From Coprinus comatus (lineage: Eukaryota; Basidiomycota; Agaricomycetes; Agaricales; Agaricaceae): a DNA stretch of 64,000 bases. The stretch lies in the NCBI GenBank assembly GCA_034638255.1, contig JAWPGT010000078.1, positions 39,619-103,618 on the forward strand. Direction: 5' to 3'. Below the pieces are notes generated by a model. That model ran no database searches and was not told where the DNA came from. It was given only the letters and a program-made list of their open reading frames with translations. The position numbers and the translations under genes were made by a program. Each line of letters begins with the position of its first letter. Position 1 is the stretch's first letter. Positions 38,640 to 50,720 of the stretch are shown here, in pieces.

Positions 38640-39568
38640 TCATATACTTCATTCATGATGCGTGGAGTTTCTAGGATTCTGAATAGTGGATCATTGAAAA
38701 CTCTAGCGTATCAGGCTCTAGTATAAGAATATCAAATAATGTAAATCTATAGGTACGTCATCAGCACAAGAAGTCTAGATTAAGTCAAGAGAGAATATCA
38801 TACCTCACACTCGAATAAGCGATAAGAGAGTGAGGTTTCCAGCAGAGCTGGTATAGTATATATATGAAAAGAGCAGCCTAGCAAAAGAGTCCGTGTAGCA
38901 AAAAAGGGAAAAGGTCAAAGAAAACGAAGAGAATAACCGTGTCTGAAGACACAAACACAATCCAGGTCCACCCTCAAAGAAATGACATACCCTTCACATA
39001 CTACATCAATCACCCAATGCGTCCAGTCCATCTGACTCGGCACGCATTTGCTATTCTTACATCTATACCATCAGACTCATATTTCCAATAATGGTACGGC
39101 TTAGACTCTAAGCTGACTCTGAGTCTAAATGACTGCACTCTTGCGACGTCCAACCTCACATACTATGGGCGCCTAAATCACCGATGTTGGTATGATGGCC
39201 GACTTTCCTTTTCTAGTAGTAGCACTTAATGCAGAAGCCCGGCAAGTTAATCCTTATCTCCTTCTCTTTGGATTTCCTTGCTAGGTATGGTTATTTATAA
39301 TATTACATTTCCGACTTAATAAATCTTTGGATTTCCTTACTAGATATCGTGCCACCGTTGCCGATCCTCAAGTCGCCCTTACAAGGGGGGTGATGTGTAT
39401 TACTACTTATCTGGAGCGGAAAGGAAAGCCACATGTTTGTGGGGAGAAGAAACACCTGTTCGGATATTCAATAATACATGCACAATTATTTTTATCCCAG
39501 ATCATGCCGTACCTACTGTGACTCCATGAAAAACACTTGGGTACTTCATCAACCCATTGATAGCTAGT
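38640..39568. other. No gene; decayed LTR piece near 39250-39384
   Basis: The stretch from about 39250 to 39384 (TCTTTGGATTTCCTTGCTAGG ... AGTCGCCCTTACA) matches the 3' half of the Gypsy LTR seen at 25517 and 47640, so it is a truncated LTR. The rest shows no gene. Confidence 0.5.
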
Positions 39569-42500
39569 CTACTGCTTCATAAGCGGAATGGCTTGTATGA
39601 GCGCCTGCCCAATGTCATCGACATAATTTGTTGTTGCTACTGCGACGTGCCCCACAACCTCGTCAAAAGGCAGAACCTCCGGCATAGAACCTCGCCTGCG
39701 GAATAACTTGCCGTGAACGGCGATGAACTCCTGATTATTTTGAAATGGCCAGGGAGTGAATGATTCATCTATCTTTGCAGGTTGGTTAGGGGAGATTTGG
39801 CAATACGTCTTGGTAACAGAGATGCCTTCCGTTATCCTATAAGAGTAGTCAAATATATGTGTCAGTGTGGTGATTCGCCATCCCTCTGGGCTTCCGTGTG
39901 GCCTGTACATGATCTGGCTGTCGTTCTCAGAGATGCAGTATGTTTTATAGATAGGGCCCTTTCGGATAGACTGTCGATGAGCTGCTACGACCGGGAGATT
40001 GACGACGGTGCGATGTTCGCGAGCTTGAATGCAGACTCGAAGAAGATCCAGAGTCTGCCTAGATAATGGGGATGTGATGCATTGGTCTTCCTCTTGATGT
40101 ATTCCAAGATCTTCGCTCATCAAAGTCCCTCTGATGTCAGACTCAAAGAAATGGTTATACACTGATATAAGCGGCTGTACATTGGTTGGAAGGATTGATC
40201 TATCGCAGAGGGCTCTCAGATTTTGCAACATGCAAAATTTCTTCGACATAGTTAGCTCCAGTTGTCCTTAGAGAAATGCTAGGTGAGTATGATTGAAATC
40301 TGTCATTGCTTATAAATCCATATCTCACCAAAAATCAAATTTGTGACAGACTTCTGGAGTAGGTAGTTATATCGCTCAAAAGCAAAACACCTCCAAGCAT
40401 GTGTTGGACCGAATCTCCAAAGGCATTCACCAAAATGAAGAGCGATGTGATGATTTGGCACCAGATGGACACCCGGGTATAGCTCCACTAGAGTCTGTAG
40501 GTACATAAGCATATTTTGCTCATAGGAAGTGATGTCTTCTTCACTTATGGCCCGCATTGTTCCAATTTTGACAGCCTTGACCAAGTAGAGAAAGTTCTGT
40601 AACATTCTGCATTTTCGGTTGTCCTCTGCACCTCCCCACAGTCGTGTGAGCGTGATGGGTAGATTTATCATGAAAAAGGATTGCCATTGGTCTGCATGGA
40701 GTTTACCTCCTCGAGCCTCCCCAGGGTGTGCCGTACCTTTAGAGACCCAAGTCGGCAATAATAATTGAGACATGTCCTTCTTGATGGCAGTAATTGTCTC
40801 AGCCCCCAACACTGCCGTTTTTTTAAGCTGACTCCACGTCTTTCCCTTCTCCTTTCCCTTCTGCTTTGTGCCAGTGCTCTTCCCCGCTGGAGGAGCAAGC
40901 AAGCCCAGGGGTTCATTGCCTGGTGAAGTCTGAGTATTGGGTGACACATCATCTGATGTGGCTGGGTAATGGGGCAGGTTCCTTAAAAGATTGGCTTCCG
41001 CCTCTTCTTGGCGGATGATTTGATTCAGAATGAACCTCCTCTTGGCTGTCGAACCAATGTCAAGGATTTGAATCTAACCGTGGCAGTTGCACCAAATAGT
41101 AAGTCGTGAATCCGTAAAAGTCACGAGAATTTACACACCATTTTGTCAACTTCCTTTGCAATGGTCTTGCTGCTCACACCTTCTGGCAACGTAACCCCTT
41201 GATTCTGTAAGAGCTCCAGAAGTATAGCCTTGTTTTTGCGTTTTAACTTTGACAGAGGGAGCTCAACCCATTGTTTGTCGAATTTAGGATCTAATGGTTG
41301 AATGTAAATGTGAGCCTCCGGCTCGGCTTCCTTCAATGAATCCTCGACAGCTACATTCTCTTCCCGTCCCTTGTGCAGTTCTGCGATCAAAGCAGCTTTT
41401 GTAGTTCCTCCATATCGAAGCCCCAGGTCACTGCAAAGGTGAGCCAGCATCTTGCGTTTGTATCCCTTGAGTGTTTCAAAATCACTGAGGTGATATAAGC
41501 TCCTTGCTTCTGCTAGCACTTGGGACGGCGGTAGCTCGATCAAGTGATTGAATGTTGCCCCGTCACCATCAGCGAGGCTGGCGTCCATTCCCCAGATATG
41601 GATGGCATGGCGGTGGAAAAGACCAAGGAGGAGGCAATGCATGGAATCGATGGCCACGTAAGACGTGGGATCCCAGTAAGGTAGGCGTAGGAGCTCAGAC
41701 CATCGTAGCCCATGTTCTTGAAAAATTGCTTCCTGCTCAGCTTCAGTTGTAGCATCTCTCCACTTCATTGCGGCACTTAGATGAACTCCCCACTCCCTCC
41801 GCTTCCAACTTGCAGTGTCAAGGTTGAGGATGTCGTGCAATTTTAAATGACACCAGGAGCAGAAATTGTGTGATTTTAATCCAGCGAAAGCTGACATTTT
41901 CTTCAACGCAAGTAAGTCACAAACGAGGGGTATAATGGCAGCTAGAATTTGCCTGCCTTCTGCGTGTCTTGGCGTACGGCATAGGTATATTCCCTTATAC
42001 CACATCTCCAGCAATACATCAACAAGTGGCGCTAGTATATGGTTGATTCGCGTCTTTGTTGGTTCCTTTGGGCTGGGGATGACTCCCACTAGATATATGT
42101 TTTCCATTCGATTTCTGATATCCGGGGGGAGATTGAGACAAGTCATATAAATGGCGCCAATTGAAGCCATCCATGTTGAGGCTGAAGAGGAGGCGACCTG
42201 GCTTGCTAGCAAAACGCTTTCCATCCGGTCCCAGGAAGTTTGTAAACACAGGTCCATCCCAAATATCTTCCATAACCTGTTTGGGCTCACCACCAGTTAC
42301 TACAGACTGATCTAGGAGTTCTTCAATTCCAGGTCGGGTATACAGTCTACAAAGCCAATCCTTGAAATCATTCATGATGTATAGCCTACCAGGGTTACAG
42401 TTTGGCTGGCGCAACTTCTCTCCACAGATAGCACCATGAGGTACCTCGACGTTCCCACAAGTCACTGGATAATCATTTGTGTTGCAGAGATGGAAACATC

Positions 42501-43138
42501 AAGGGCAGCAGACGAATGACTGGGACTTTGGTAATATATTGACACGTTCTATTATTGTCTCGATGGTGGTAGGTATTCTGGGATTGTTAGATGTTGATGC
42601 AGAATGGGCAGGGTTTGCGACATCATGAGCCAACTTCAGTGCCGAAAGAACGAAGCGACAGACGTTCCGTGATACACCTGAAAGCAAGTGCAAGGATAGC
42701 ACTAGGATGTACCACACAATGACGTAGCCTTCCATGTGAAGAAAAGGCGGGTCGAAGTATGGACCTGAGTACGCCAATGAATATTGTAAACAATAGTCCA
42801 GAATGGTACGCACTAGGATCAACCCGTTCTGTTTCCAAGTCCAACTGACATTGTCTCAGCCACTGTGCGTACTTGATCCTTTGGAGGGAATCATAATCCT
42901 TTTGGTATAGCAAGAGAATTATTCGGATGTGGGTAGATAGCCCCAGGTCATTCCCATCATATCTCAGGAAGTAGTTTTGGAGATCATGAATGCGGTTGGA
43001 AAGCCATTCTTCATGTTGGATTGCAAGAGAGTTTTCTGGAGCTGCGGGGTCAAGAGTAGGCGGCTGTTGAGGGAGGGTGCTTGTCTGGGGCGCTGGTTGT
43101 GAGAAATCGAAACGAGTGGGGTTCAAAATCAGGGCCAA
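39569..43138 (-). pseudogene. Plavaka-type DNA transposase, decayed
   Basis: Several frames and exons make up a Plavaka/Tnp2-like transposase on the minus strand. In order: an N-terminal region (EEWLSNRIHDLQNYFLRYD, then YFDPPFLHMEGYVIV), LYIMNDFKDWLCRLYTRPGI, a core with FSLNMDGFN, CLNLPPDIRNRMENIYLVGV, a CSWC pair and YVAIDSMHCLLLGLFHRHAI, then LPTWVSKGTAHPGE, KLHADQWQSFFMINLPITLT and PNHHIALHFGECLWRFGP, and a C-terminal exon to 39569. Lesions include a TGA at 42499-42501 (CC-P-stop-CF), and a small deletion plus frameshift near 42160 just after NMDGFN. Terminal inverted repeats were not located. Confidence 0.8.
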
Positions 43139-43414
43139 GGGTCTGAATGTTGCATTCTTTTATGACACTCTCCAAGTGATGTAGATACGCTGCAGTGGAG
43201 GGTCGAGCATCCATCTGTATGAAAACAACCCGCGAAAGGATCAGTGTACCACCGCATCAATCAAATTTCAAAAAAAAAAAAACACCTGATTGATCACCCA
43301 TCTTCGCAGATAACTTACTCCTGTGCCCTCTCAACTGTACTCAACCCTAAAACCCGTGCAGGCCAAATCACATCTTATGCTTTCTACCAAAACTGTACTC
43401 AAGTAGATCAACCT

Positions 43415-43850
43415 CAAAGAATCAAACGCGCTATCTGTCGAATGGTGTCCGGGACACGCAGACATACCAGGCAACAAAAGAGCAGACCAACTAGCCAAGA
43501 AAGCCACTCACCTCCATTGCTTAACTGAACCTACCACCACATTTGCCTACATCATTCCAAAGAAAAGCTCCTTAGATGCTGGAAAAACACCAATTCGAGG
43601 CCAACACAACATTGCCAATCGTTTCCCCCTATCCCTCAAACCAACCCCCCATTTCGAGTTGTTAACCGGATAGCGAGAAATATTTAGCAGACTTACACAA
43701 TGCTGGACAGGCCACCGCTACACTGGAGAATACTATGGAGTTCGTCCCGACAGAACCAACAACATGTCAATGTGACGGGGATACTCTCCAATCAAGGGAA
43801 CACTCTGGGATCGAGGAAAGGGATTGAAACCCTAATATCCTTCCTTCTCT
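43415..43850 (+). pseudogene. Non-LTR retrotransposon RNase H / C-terminal relic
   Basis: The frame reads VEWCPGHADIPGNKRADQLA and, after a stop, SRLTQCWTGHRYTGEYYG with a frameshifted DGDTLQSREH. These are the RNase H and tail motifs of fungal LINE-type polyproteins (PGHAGIPGNE..AD, LTQ.RTGH..TGEYY). It is 5' truncated, as LINE insertions usually are, and decayed. Confidence 0.65.
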
Positions 43851-43859
43851 ATGATTTAA

Positions 43860-44570
43860 TTTATTTTACTAATCCTCTATGCTCTACCACTCAAGTTTCC
43901 TCCTCTCCTTCTCCCCTCCTTTTTTGATATATTGTCTCCTTCAGCCGCCTACCACATATAATCCTCCTTACACCAGACATAGAAACTATACTCCTCCACA
44001 ATTTTCGTAGACTCACAAACGTAGATCAACCCCAGCTTACTGGTACCACTATTCCTGTTTTTATGATAGTAATTTAGGTCCACCGCATCTTAGCACTCAG
44101 TTGCTTGTAGTGGTATATAAGCATGAGTACATACTCACAAACGTGATCTAGGTTCTGTGCTCTGACTGGCCTCAATCAGAACATTTTATAATGTTCTTCT
44201 ACATCAAAATACTGTTATTGTGGGATTTGATATAATATTGCTACATTGATCAATGGATAGATCATCGGGTTCATTTAAATAAGGTAATTGTTCGGATCTG
44301 AGAGGTGATGGTCTGGTTCGTCTTTTGATTTTTAAAACACTGACATCCAACATACTCTATTTCTTGTTTGGTATTTCGAATCCAGGACCTTATGTACGCT
44401 GTTTTGCACATTTGTTTGCCAAAATTCAATAAACTGAAGGACTGGCTTTTTGGTATGGCGTCACTCTTGCCGATGCCGACATAGTGGATTATCCATTAAT
44501 TTGATCATACTGATCGTTTTGATATGATCTGTGCTTAAAATAATCGGTCAAAATCAGCCTGCTGAGTTTG
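43860..44570. other. No gene seen
   Basis: This is spacer between the LINE relic and the foldback element. Nothing was recognised. Confidence 0.45.
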
Positions 44571-44574
44571 ATGG

Positions 44575-44928
44575 TCATAATATATATAGGTCATAATCAA
44601 GTATGGTTGGTGGGAACTCCAAGGATGATTTTCACATGCGCGACAGCACATTTGATGACAAAGCAAATAAAACCAAGCGTTTTGATGTGGTTACCACAAT
44701 GAATTAATGCTCCGGTGTATATACACACATACTCATGGTATTTTGCATGTTGTATCATCCCCGCGAGTCCAGAAAACATGTTTAGACTATCCGGAGCACT
44801 AGTCCGTTGTGGCAACTGCCACATCAAAATGTTTGGTTTTATTTGCTTTACCATCAAATGTGCTGTCGCGCGCATGAAAATCATCCTTTGCACCAGATGC
44901 TCCATCCTAATTATATATATCAGTTGAA
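44575..44928. mobile_element. Foldback/MITE-like element with long inverted arms
   Basis: The left arm (AAGGATGATTTTCACATGCG onward, through GACAGCACATTTGATG and GCAAATAAAACCAA to GTGCTCCG-like text) is the reverse complement of the right arm ending near 44895. Arms are about 95-130 bp with few mismatches, separated by about 70-90 bp. Such a small non-coding element with long inverted ends is typical of a non-autonomous DNA transposon. The opposed ORFs it contains are the two arms read in both senses. Confidence 0.7.
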
Positions 44929-45173
44929 CTTTTGCTCTCCCGATTTGCTCCCATCAATGCATCAAAATCAGAGAAATAAATGACAGTACATGATCCATTA
45001 TATATGTATATAAAAGAAAGGAGGAAAACGGCAAGTCAATGACTAAGTTAAATGTTTGACTTGACTCCAACCCTATGTTTTGACTTCAAAAAAAATCCAA
45101 TGAAATGTGCTTAATTATAAGAGAAAACATAAACAAGTCTTTGAAGATATAGGAAGAAAGCAGGGCAAGCTGA

Positions 45174-45750
45174 TCAGTTATCATAACCTGTACTGACACT
45201 AGTGGTAATGGTAATGCTTCGTGTAACCTTGATGGCAATGGGATTGGGGAGGGCGTTTGGGTTGAATATAGACCCGCCTCCATAGTGTCTGTAGCCAAAA
45301 TAGGGCTCCAGAATCTCTGCAATACTCTTCCCAACCAATTCTTTCATGACCACCTCCACCTTGGGACAATTTGAGTTTGACAATTCACCCCAATGGGCGG
45401 AAATTGGCTGATATTCGGCGCCCCTCACGCCCAAGAGTTTGATGAGTTGAAGCCTAACGACCAGCTCTTTGACCTTCTTGTACAGCTGCAAACATTTTAC
45501 TAGTATTGGCTTCAGTAATGAGGGATGGTGCGGTCGATTGAAGCCTTTGCCTTTAATAATTTGCACAATTGCTACAATCCGCATCTCTTGAGCTGCCAAA
45601 AAAGATGCGTCCAAGAGTAAGAGATGGGAGACTTTGAGGGGTGGCATGGAGTGCATAGTGTCGCAGGATGACCAGGAGTAGGGCAGGAATGGGTTGAGAA
45701 GGGCTGCGTCCTGGAAGACCTATATTAATGGTCCATTTCATTTCTTTGTA
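45174..45750 (-). CDS. Hypothetical protein, possible two-exon gene
   Basis: The minus strand is open from about 45720 to 45174: VFQDAALLNPFLPYSWSSCD, then LKVSHLLLLDASFLAAQEMR, ending ITTSVSTGYDN. A candidate first exon (MKWTINI) precedes a TATAG acceptor. Family and function are unknown. It may be a fragment. Confidence 0.35.
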
Positions 45751-45799
45751 GTTCGTTCACATGTCACTGCAGCCCTGGTTTTACATCCTGCGAGAAAGG

Positions 45800-47635
45800 G
45801 AATTGGGTACATAATTACAAATCATTTGACCAAGTTAAAAAAATTAGCTGTCTTGTAGAAAACATCAACGAATGTCCAGACCAATACGCCGTCCTGCCAA
45901 ACAATCGCGGCATCCCACTTATAAGTTATGAATCTGAGGACCCTATATTTCGACCATACCCTACAAATGATCCGACTCCTCATGATATCCCAGTTAGTAA
46001 GGGATAGTGATGGCAAACATGCGAACGCAGTGCTTGACTTCAGATCTAGGTTCCATTTTTTTTGGCATTGGCAATGGAAGATGAAAGAGGAGACATTACA
46101 GACGCATATATCCAATGTCACGGATGACGCACCTAATATTATCAGTTCAAAAAGAATTCTGAAGCTATTAATAACAATTCCCAAATCCTTTAATGGTCTC
46201 AACGTCATTCTATTCAACTTTACCCTTTTTAATTCTTTTTGCCTCTACTTCTACTGCATCTCAGGGCAATAAGAACTCTCTGCTCTCTGTTTCAGGCTCC
46301 CCCTCATATGGATCAACGTCACGGTCTTACCATTATGCGACTCAAGGAACACAACCGTCATTATTCTTCATCGGGTTCACACAATTCTCAATGTCATTCT
46401 TGAGGTTCAGACTCGACCCATGCAATCGTACCTGATCACCAAGCAACTTCCATGTTACGTAGCCCTGACACATCACAACAACCTGTACCACTATAGTCGA
46501 ATTTGTCTTAAACCATACCACTCTGTTCCCTCCCAGAGCTATGGTATTGGACATGGTATAGCAGACAAACCGCCATAACTTCATTAAAATAATCGATTTA
46601 TGAGAATTTATTAAACTACTGCAAATATCAATTGTGATTCAATTAAGTTGTTCAATGATGTCGTTTAAGTGATGCTATTGTTTAAAGCACTTCTTCCCTT
46701 TGGCATTCAGGAGCTTGGAGACCTTTCTTAAGTATTGCAGCATGTGACCCAGGCAGGAGACATGGTGGAGTAGGTTCAAAACTAAGGAGTCCAATCCCTG
46801 CTGCAATAATCCATTTCTACTATATAATCCTCCACTATGCACATGGTATTAGAGTAATACTATCATTGACCAGATGTTCATTTTTCCCAGAAGTTCGTTT
46901 CGTAATGGTGCACTTGATTACGGTTGGCGGGAAGCACCTTGTGAGTAAGTCTCATGTGGCTTACCACTGAGATCCTCCATTGTAAAACATGCCGACACGC
47001 ATCAAAATATCGCATAAGCCTATTCTGGATGTTAAGTTGTCACACTGTATATAACAAGGTCAAAGTCAAATCAGTGTCAAATTACTGACTCCGCTCATCA
47101 CTGCTGAGGAGCCTGTTGAAATGCTGTGACTTTGTAGTTGGATCTTCGAGATCTATATCTAAATCAAGAAGAATAAAATATTATTCTGTGACGAAGCTGA
47201 GGAAAGAAGAAAAGAAATGTTCGAATGTACACCAACAGATTACATAAGCGAAACATAACAAAACTCTTGTGAAACATTATATTAACACGCAGTCGCCAAT
47301 GAAAGAAAAATGAGTATGATAAAAGTCCTTGGTCCCTTTTGGACCACAAGAATAGAAATCACAATGAACTCAATAGAAATAGGAGAAAATTGGATCAAAA
47401 TATATTGAAGGCGAGATTCCAGTACTAGGCACTGTCCATCTTAACCGGGTTTGAGAGAAAAGGACGAATATATCATCCATGACTTGCTAAAGGTCTGTCT
47501 TTACGAGTCTTGACATGCCGGTATTGATGGATTAATCTAGACATAGGCTCATCAGGGGTTACGTTCCAAGCTTGATGCAAGAAAATATCACAATAACCTT
47601 TGAAATTTCTCAGGGAAATCAAGCTGGACTTCGCT
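45800..47635. other. Short ORFs only, no supported gene
   Basis: Minus-strand frames at 45822-46217 and 46342-46584 are open but show no motif, start context or splice support that I trust. The remainder is AT-rich spacer. Confidence 0.4.
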
Positions 47636-47639
47636 TCGT

Positions 47640-48004
47640 TGTAAGGGGACCTTCCTCACCGACCCTTACACCGACACACTGACTACCGACTGATCCTCCG
47701 ATGTTCCGACTTCCATCGGAACACCTCCCGACTCCGCGCTTTCACGACTTGCCCCCTCACGTGACTCGTCCCCCATTGTTCCCATTGTCCATGTTACGAC
47801 ATCCCTCTGGACAATAGCTGGCGTCTCTGTTTGTATAGTAGTATATATTGTGTGTAGCCTGTGTGAGTGAATCCCCAACTCTTTCTCTTTGGATTCCTCG
47901 CTAGGTATGTTGTATCTGCTCTGTAATATGTTTCCGATCAAATATAACTTTGGATTCCTCGCTAGTTGTCAGGCCGTTCGTCGCCGACGTGAGTCGCCCT
48001 TACA
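47640..48004 (+). repeat. Gypsy 2 5' LTR
   Basis: It is 365 bp with TGTAAGGG/CCCTTACA ends. A TATATATT near 47842 lies about 30 bp upstream of AACTCTTTCT (47877-47886), the probable transcript start. Confidence 0.9.
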
Positions 48005-48006
48005 GA

Positions 48007-48016
48007 AGAAAGAGTT
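48007..48016 (+). other. Putative self-primer binding site
   Basis: AGAAAGAGTT, three bases after the LTR, is the exact reverse complement of AACTCTTTCT at 47877-47886 in the LTR. That site lies where transcription should begin, so the RNA 5' end could fold back and prime, as in the Tf1/sushi group of chromoviruses. Confidence 0.6.
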
Positions 48017-48111
48017 CTTCAAGAGGCCAGCATCGCTGGACAGAAGAGCCCTGTTCTCCACAACAGAAGACTTCCCACTGACGCACCCCTCTATCCCTCA
48101 CTCGCTAAACC

Positions 48112-49281
48112 ATGACCGATCCAGCACCGCCCCAGCCGACTTGGAATGAAATCGTCGAAGGCACCTTCCACGAGCTTCGGGCATCGCTTGATGCTCTACG
48201 GCAGCGAGTAGAAGCTACCAAATCCACTTCCGCCACCACTGCCAATGTACTTGCCACCATCACTGCCCAACTCTCCACACTTGTTTCGGCCTCTCAGACC
48301 ACCCCTTCACCTGCTACCCCTGCGACGCCAGCCCCTCCATCTCCCCCCGAACATCCACGGACATTCCGAGGGCGAGTCGCTACGCCACCCGATTATGATG
48401 GCGACCACAAGACAGGCCAGGCCTTCCTCAACGCCTGTAACCTGTACATCCGACTCTCAGGCGAATTCCAGTCGGACGAGGAAAAGATGCTCTGGGCCAT
48501 GTCCTACATGAGGAGCGGTCGGGCTGCTACATGGACGGAAGAGATATTTCGGCTGGAATCACAGGTCGGGAATTTGCCTTTTGAGGACTGGGAGGACTTC
48601 AAAACCCAGTTCAAGGCTCGCTTTTTGCCGATCGACGCCGAGTCAGAAGCGGTTATCACATTGGAAGGGGATACTTACTTCCAGAAAGATCGGACTTTGG
48701 AGGATTACCTGGACACCTTCAAAGCACTCATTTCAGCATCTGGGTACACCGACCGGAAGGTCACTGTCGTCAAGTTTCGTCGAGGTCTTCGCACCAACTT
48801 GGCCGACTCCATTGCCACTATGACCCTGGGCTGACCCTCCGACTCCAATCCCGATGGCTGGTATTGTGCAGCCACCCGCTTTGAAGCTTCCCGACTTGCC
48901 AATGTTGCATTCAAGGCAAATCATCGCCTGGTACCACCGCCAGCTCCCAGACCCGTTTTTCACTCCTTCCCAAAACCCCCACCCCATCCAACTCCCCTGA
49001 TTCCCCTACCGACATTCGCCCACGTAATGCCGACGCCTGGGAACCCGACTCCGATGGATATCGACGCGCCCAAACTTCGTAACCTGACTCCTTCCACCTG
49101 CTACCGATGTAAGCAGCCTGGACACATCAAGGCAGAGTGCCCCCGACGCTTTGATGTCCGGCTCATGACCCTGGAGGAGAAGGATGAGTTGCTGATGAAC
49201 CTGTTGGCAGAGAAAGACGTTGCCAACGTCGGAAGGCAGTCGGAAGGGTCGGTGGAAACAGATACACAGGATTTTCGGTAA
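48112..49281 (+). pseudogene. Gypsy 2 gag with CCHC knuckle
   Basis: Gag packages element RNA. The frame opens MTDPAPPQPTWNEIVEGTFH and carries the retrotransposon gag core (TWTEEIFRLESQ, FEDWEDFKTQFKARFLPID, DYLDTFKALISASGYTDRK). A TGA at 48832-48834 breaks it, where LGRPSD is expected. It continues in the same frame through NPTPMDIDA to the zinc knuckle CYRCKQPGHIKAECP and stops at 49281. Without the one TGA it would be a normal-length gag of about 389 codons. Confidence 0.88.
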
Positions 49282-50378
49282 CTCAATCGGTGGAGGCCAC
49301 GCCCCGATTGTCTAGTGTTAATAGGTTTGCTGTACTACCCGTAGAAGAAATAAACGAAACTACTATTTCCCCACCTACACCCAAACCTATAGCCGTGTCC
49401 AAACCCCGCCGACCTCACTGGGAACGTCGTTACCTCCCGACCCGGTATGTCATTTCATCCACCGCCCCCACCAACACTTTGAAACTGCCGATCGACCTTG
49501 AAACCACCGACACCGGAGTCCGATTTTCATCGGAAGCACTCGTGGACTCTGGTGCCACTGGTATCTTCATCGATCGGGACTTCGCTCGTCAACATAAGCT
49601 CACCACCCGACGCCTATCACACCCAATCCCTGTCTTCAATGTTGACGGCACCCCGAACGAAGCTGGAGAAATCGCCGAAGTGGTTGATATGGTTCTCTGA
49701 TACAAGAATCATTCCGAACGTGCAGTCTTTGCTGTCACTGGCCTCGGAAAAGAGTCCGTTATACTTGGCTATACTTGGCTCCGCACACACAACCCCGAAG
49801 TCGATTGGGTAACAAAGGAAGTCAAAATGTCGAGGTGTCCGAGGACTTGCGAAGGTTGCCGACAGGAATACAAGGAGGAGAAGAAGTTCCAGGAGAAGGT
49901 GCTAAGGGTCTGCACTTCAGGGCCCTTTCCAGTGCTTGTGGAAGAGGTGAATGAAGAAGAGGATGAAGAGTCGGAAGAAGGAGTTAGTTGGTCAGAATTG
50001 GAGGAAGGAGATCGGATTTTTGCTGCCATCCCTCGCTCATCGGTTCTTTCGGTTTCGGAACAGATTTCAGCCACTGGTACTCTATCGCAACAACTTGCCG
50101 AAGCGCATCGGAAGAATACTGCAACTGCCAACCTCGGTTTCAAGGCTCATATTCCCAACTACCTACATGACTTCGAAACCGTTTTCTCTGAGGCTGCCTT
50201 CCAAGAGCTCCCCGAAAATCGGCCTTGGGATCATGCTGTGGAACTCGTCCCTGGCGAAACTGCCAAAACCACCAAGGTCTACCCAATTTCGCCGAAAGAA
50301 CAGGCCGCACTTGACGAGTTCCTCCAAGAGAACCTTGCTTCAGGAAGGATTCGCCCCTCAAAGTCGCTGATGGCCATC
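49282..50378 (+). pseudogene. Gypsy 2 pol: protease and start of RT, truncated
   Basis: Pol lies in a different frame from gag, so a frameshift is needed, as in many Gypsy elements. The aspartic protease motif ALVDSGATGIFIDRDFA is clear. A TGA at 49698-49700 interrupts VVDMVL-(R)-YKNH, after which the frame resumes (GLGKESVILGYTWLRTHNPE). A Glu-rich linker and the RT lead-in follow (DFETVFSEAAFQELPENRPW, KVYPISPKEQAALDEFLQEN). The match ends after GRIRPSKSLMA, before the RT catalytic blocks. Confidence 0.85.
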
Positions 50379-50720
50379 AGCAAAATCTCCAGCAACTTAC
50401 AATACTTAGCACTTGTATAACTTGAACTTTGCTTAGAGGTACTTGGCCAAGTTCGTATCAAGTTGAAAGCAAGTTATGTAAGTTATATCAAGTAACAAGT
50501 GACATAAGTGCTGTATGTATTAAGCTAGTAAGTTTCCTCAAGCTGTAAGTCTCATAAGTATGGTAAGTTGTATGTTAGCGAAGTTTAAAGTTGCCAAGTG
50601 ACATAAGTTTTCATAAGCATGTAATAAGTAGCTCAAGTTCAATACATCAATTAAATTTGGCTCAAACTTTGCTTGTTTCAGTTTCAACATGAATATGATA
50701 TATATATTGATACTCTCGAA
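50379..50720. other. AAGT-rich non-coding insert truncating Gypsy 2
   Basis: It is dense in CAAGTT/TAAGT words on both strands, with AACTTGAACTTTGC near the left edge and CTCAAACTTTGCTTG near the right. It could be a small non-autonomous element. No protein is encoded. Confidence 0.4.

Larger units (their letters stand above)
47640..50378 (+). mobile_element. Ty3/Gypsy element 2, 5' LTR to start of RT, 3' truncated
   Basis: A 5' LTR, a primer site, gag with a zinc knuckle, protease and the N-terminal edge of RT are present. The sequence then stops matching a Gypsy element near 50378 and passes into AAGT-rich non-coding DNA. The rest of pol and the 3' LTR are missing. Confidence 0.85.

Noticed and set aside
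38444..38674. Plus-strand ORF with LFHF/DYLDLF repeats
   Set aside because: It mirrors a 70-bp tandem DNA repeat, and no start context or flanking exon supports it.
44597..44927. Two opposed ORFs of 102 and 70 aa
   Set aside because: They are the two arms of a foldback element read on opposite strands.
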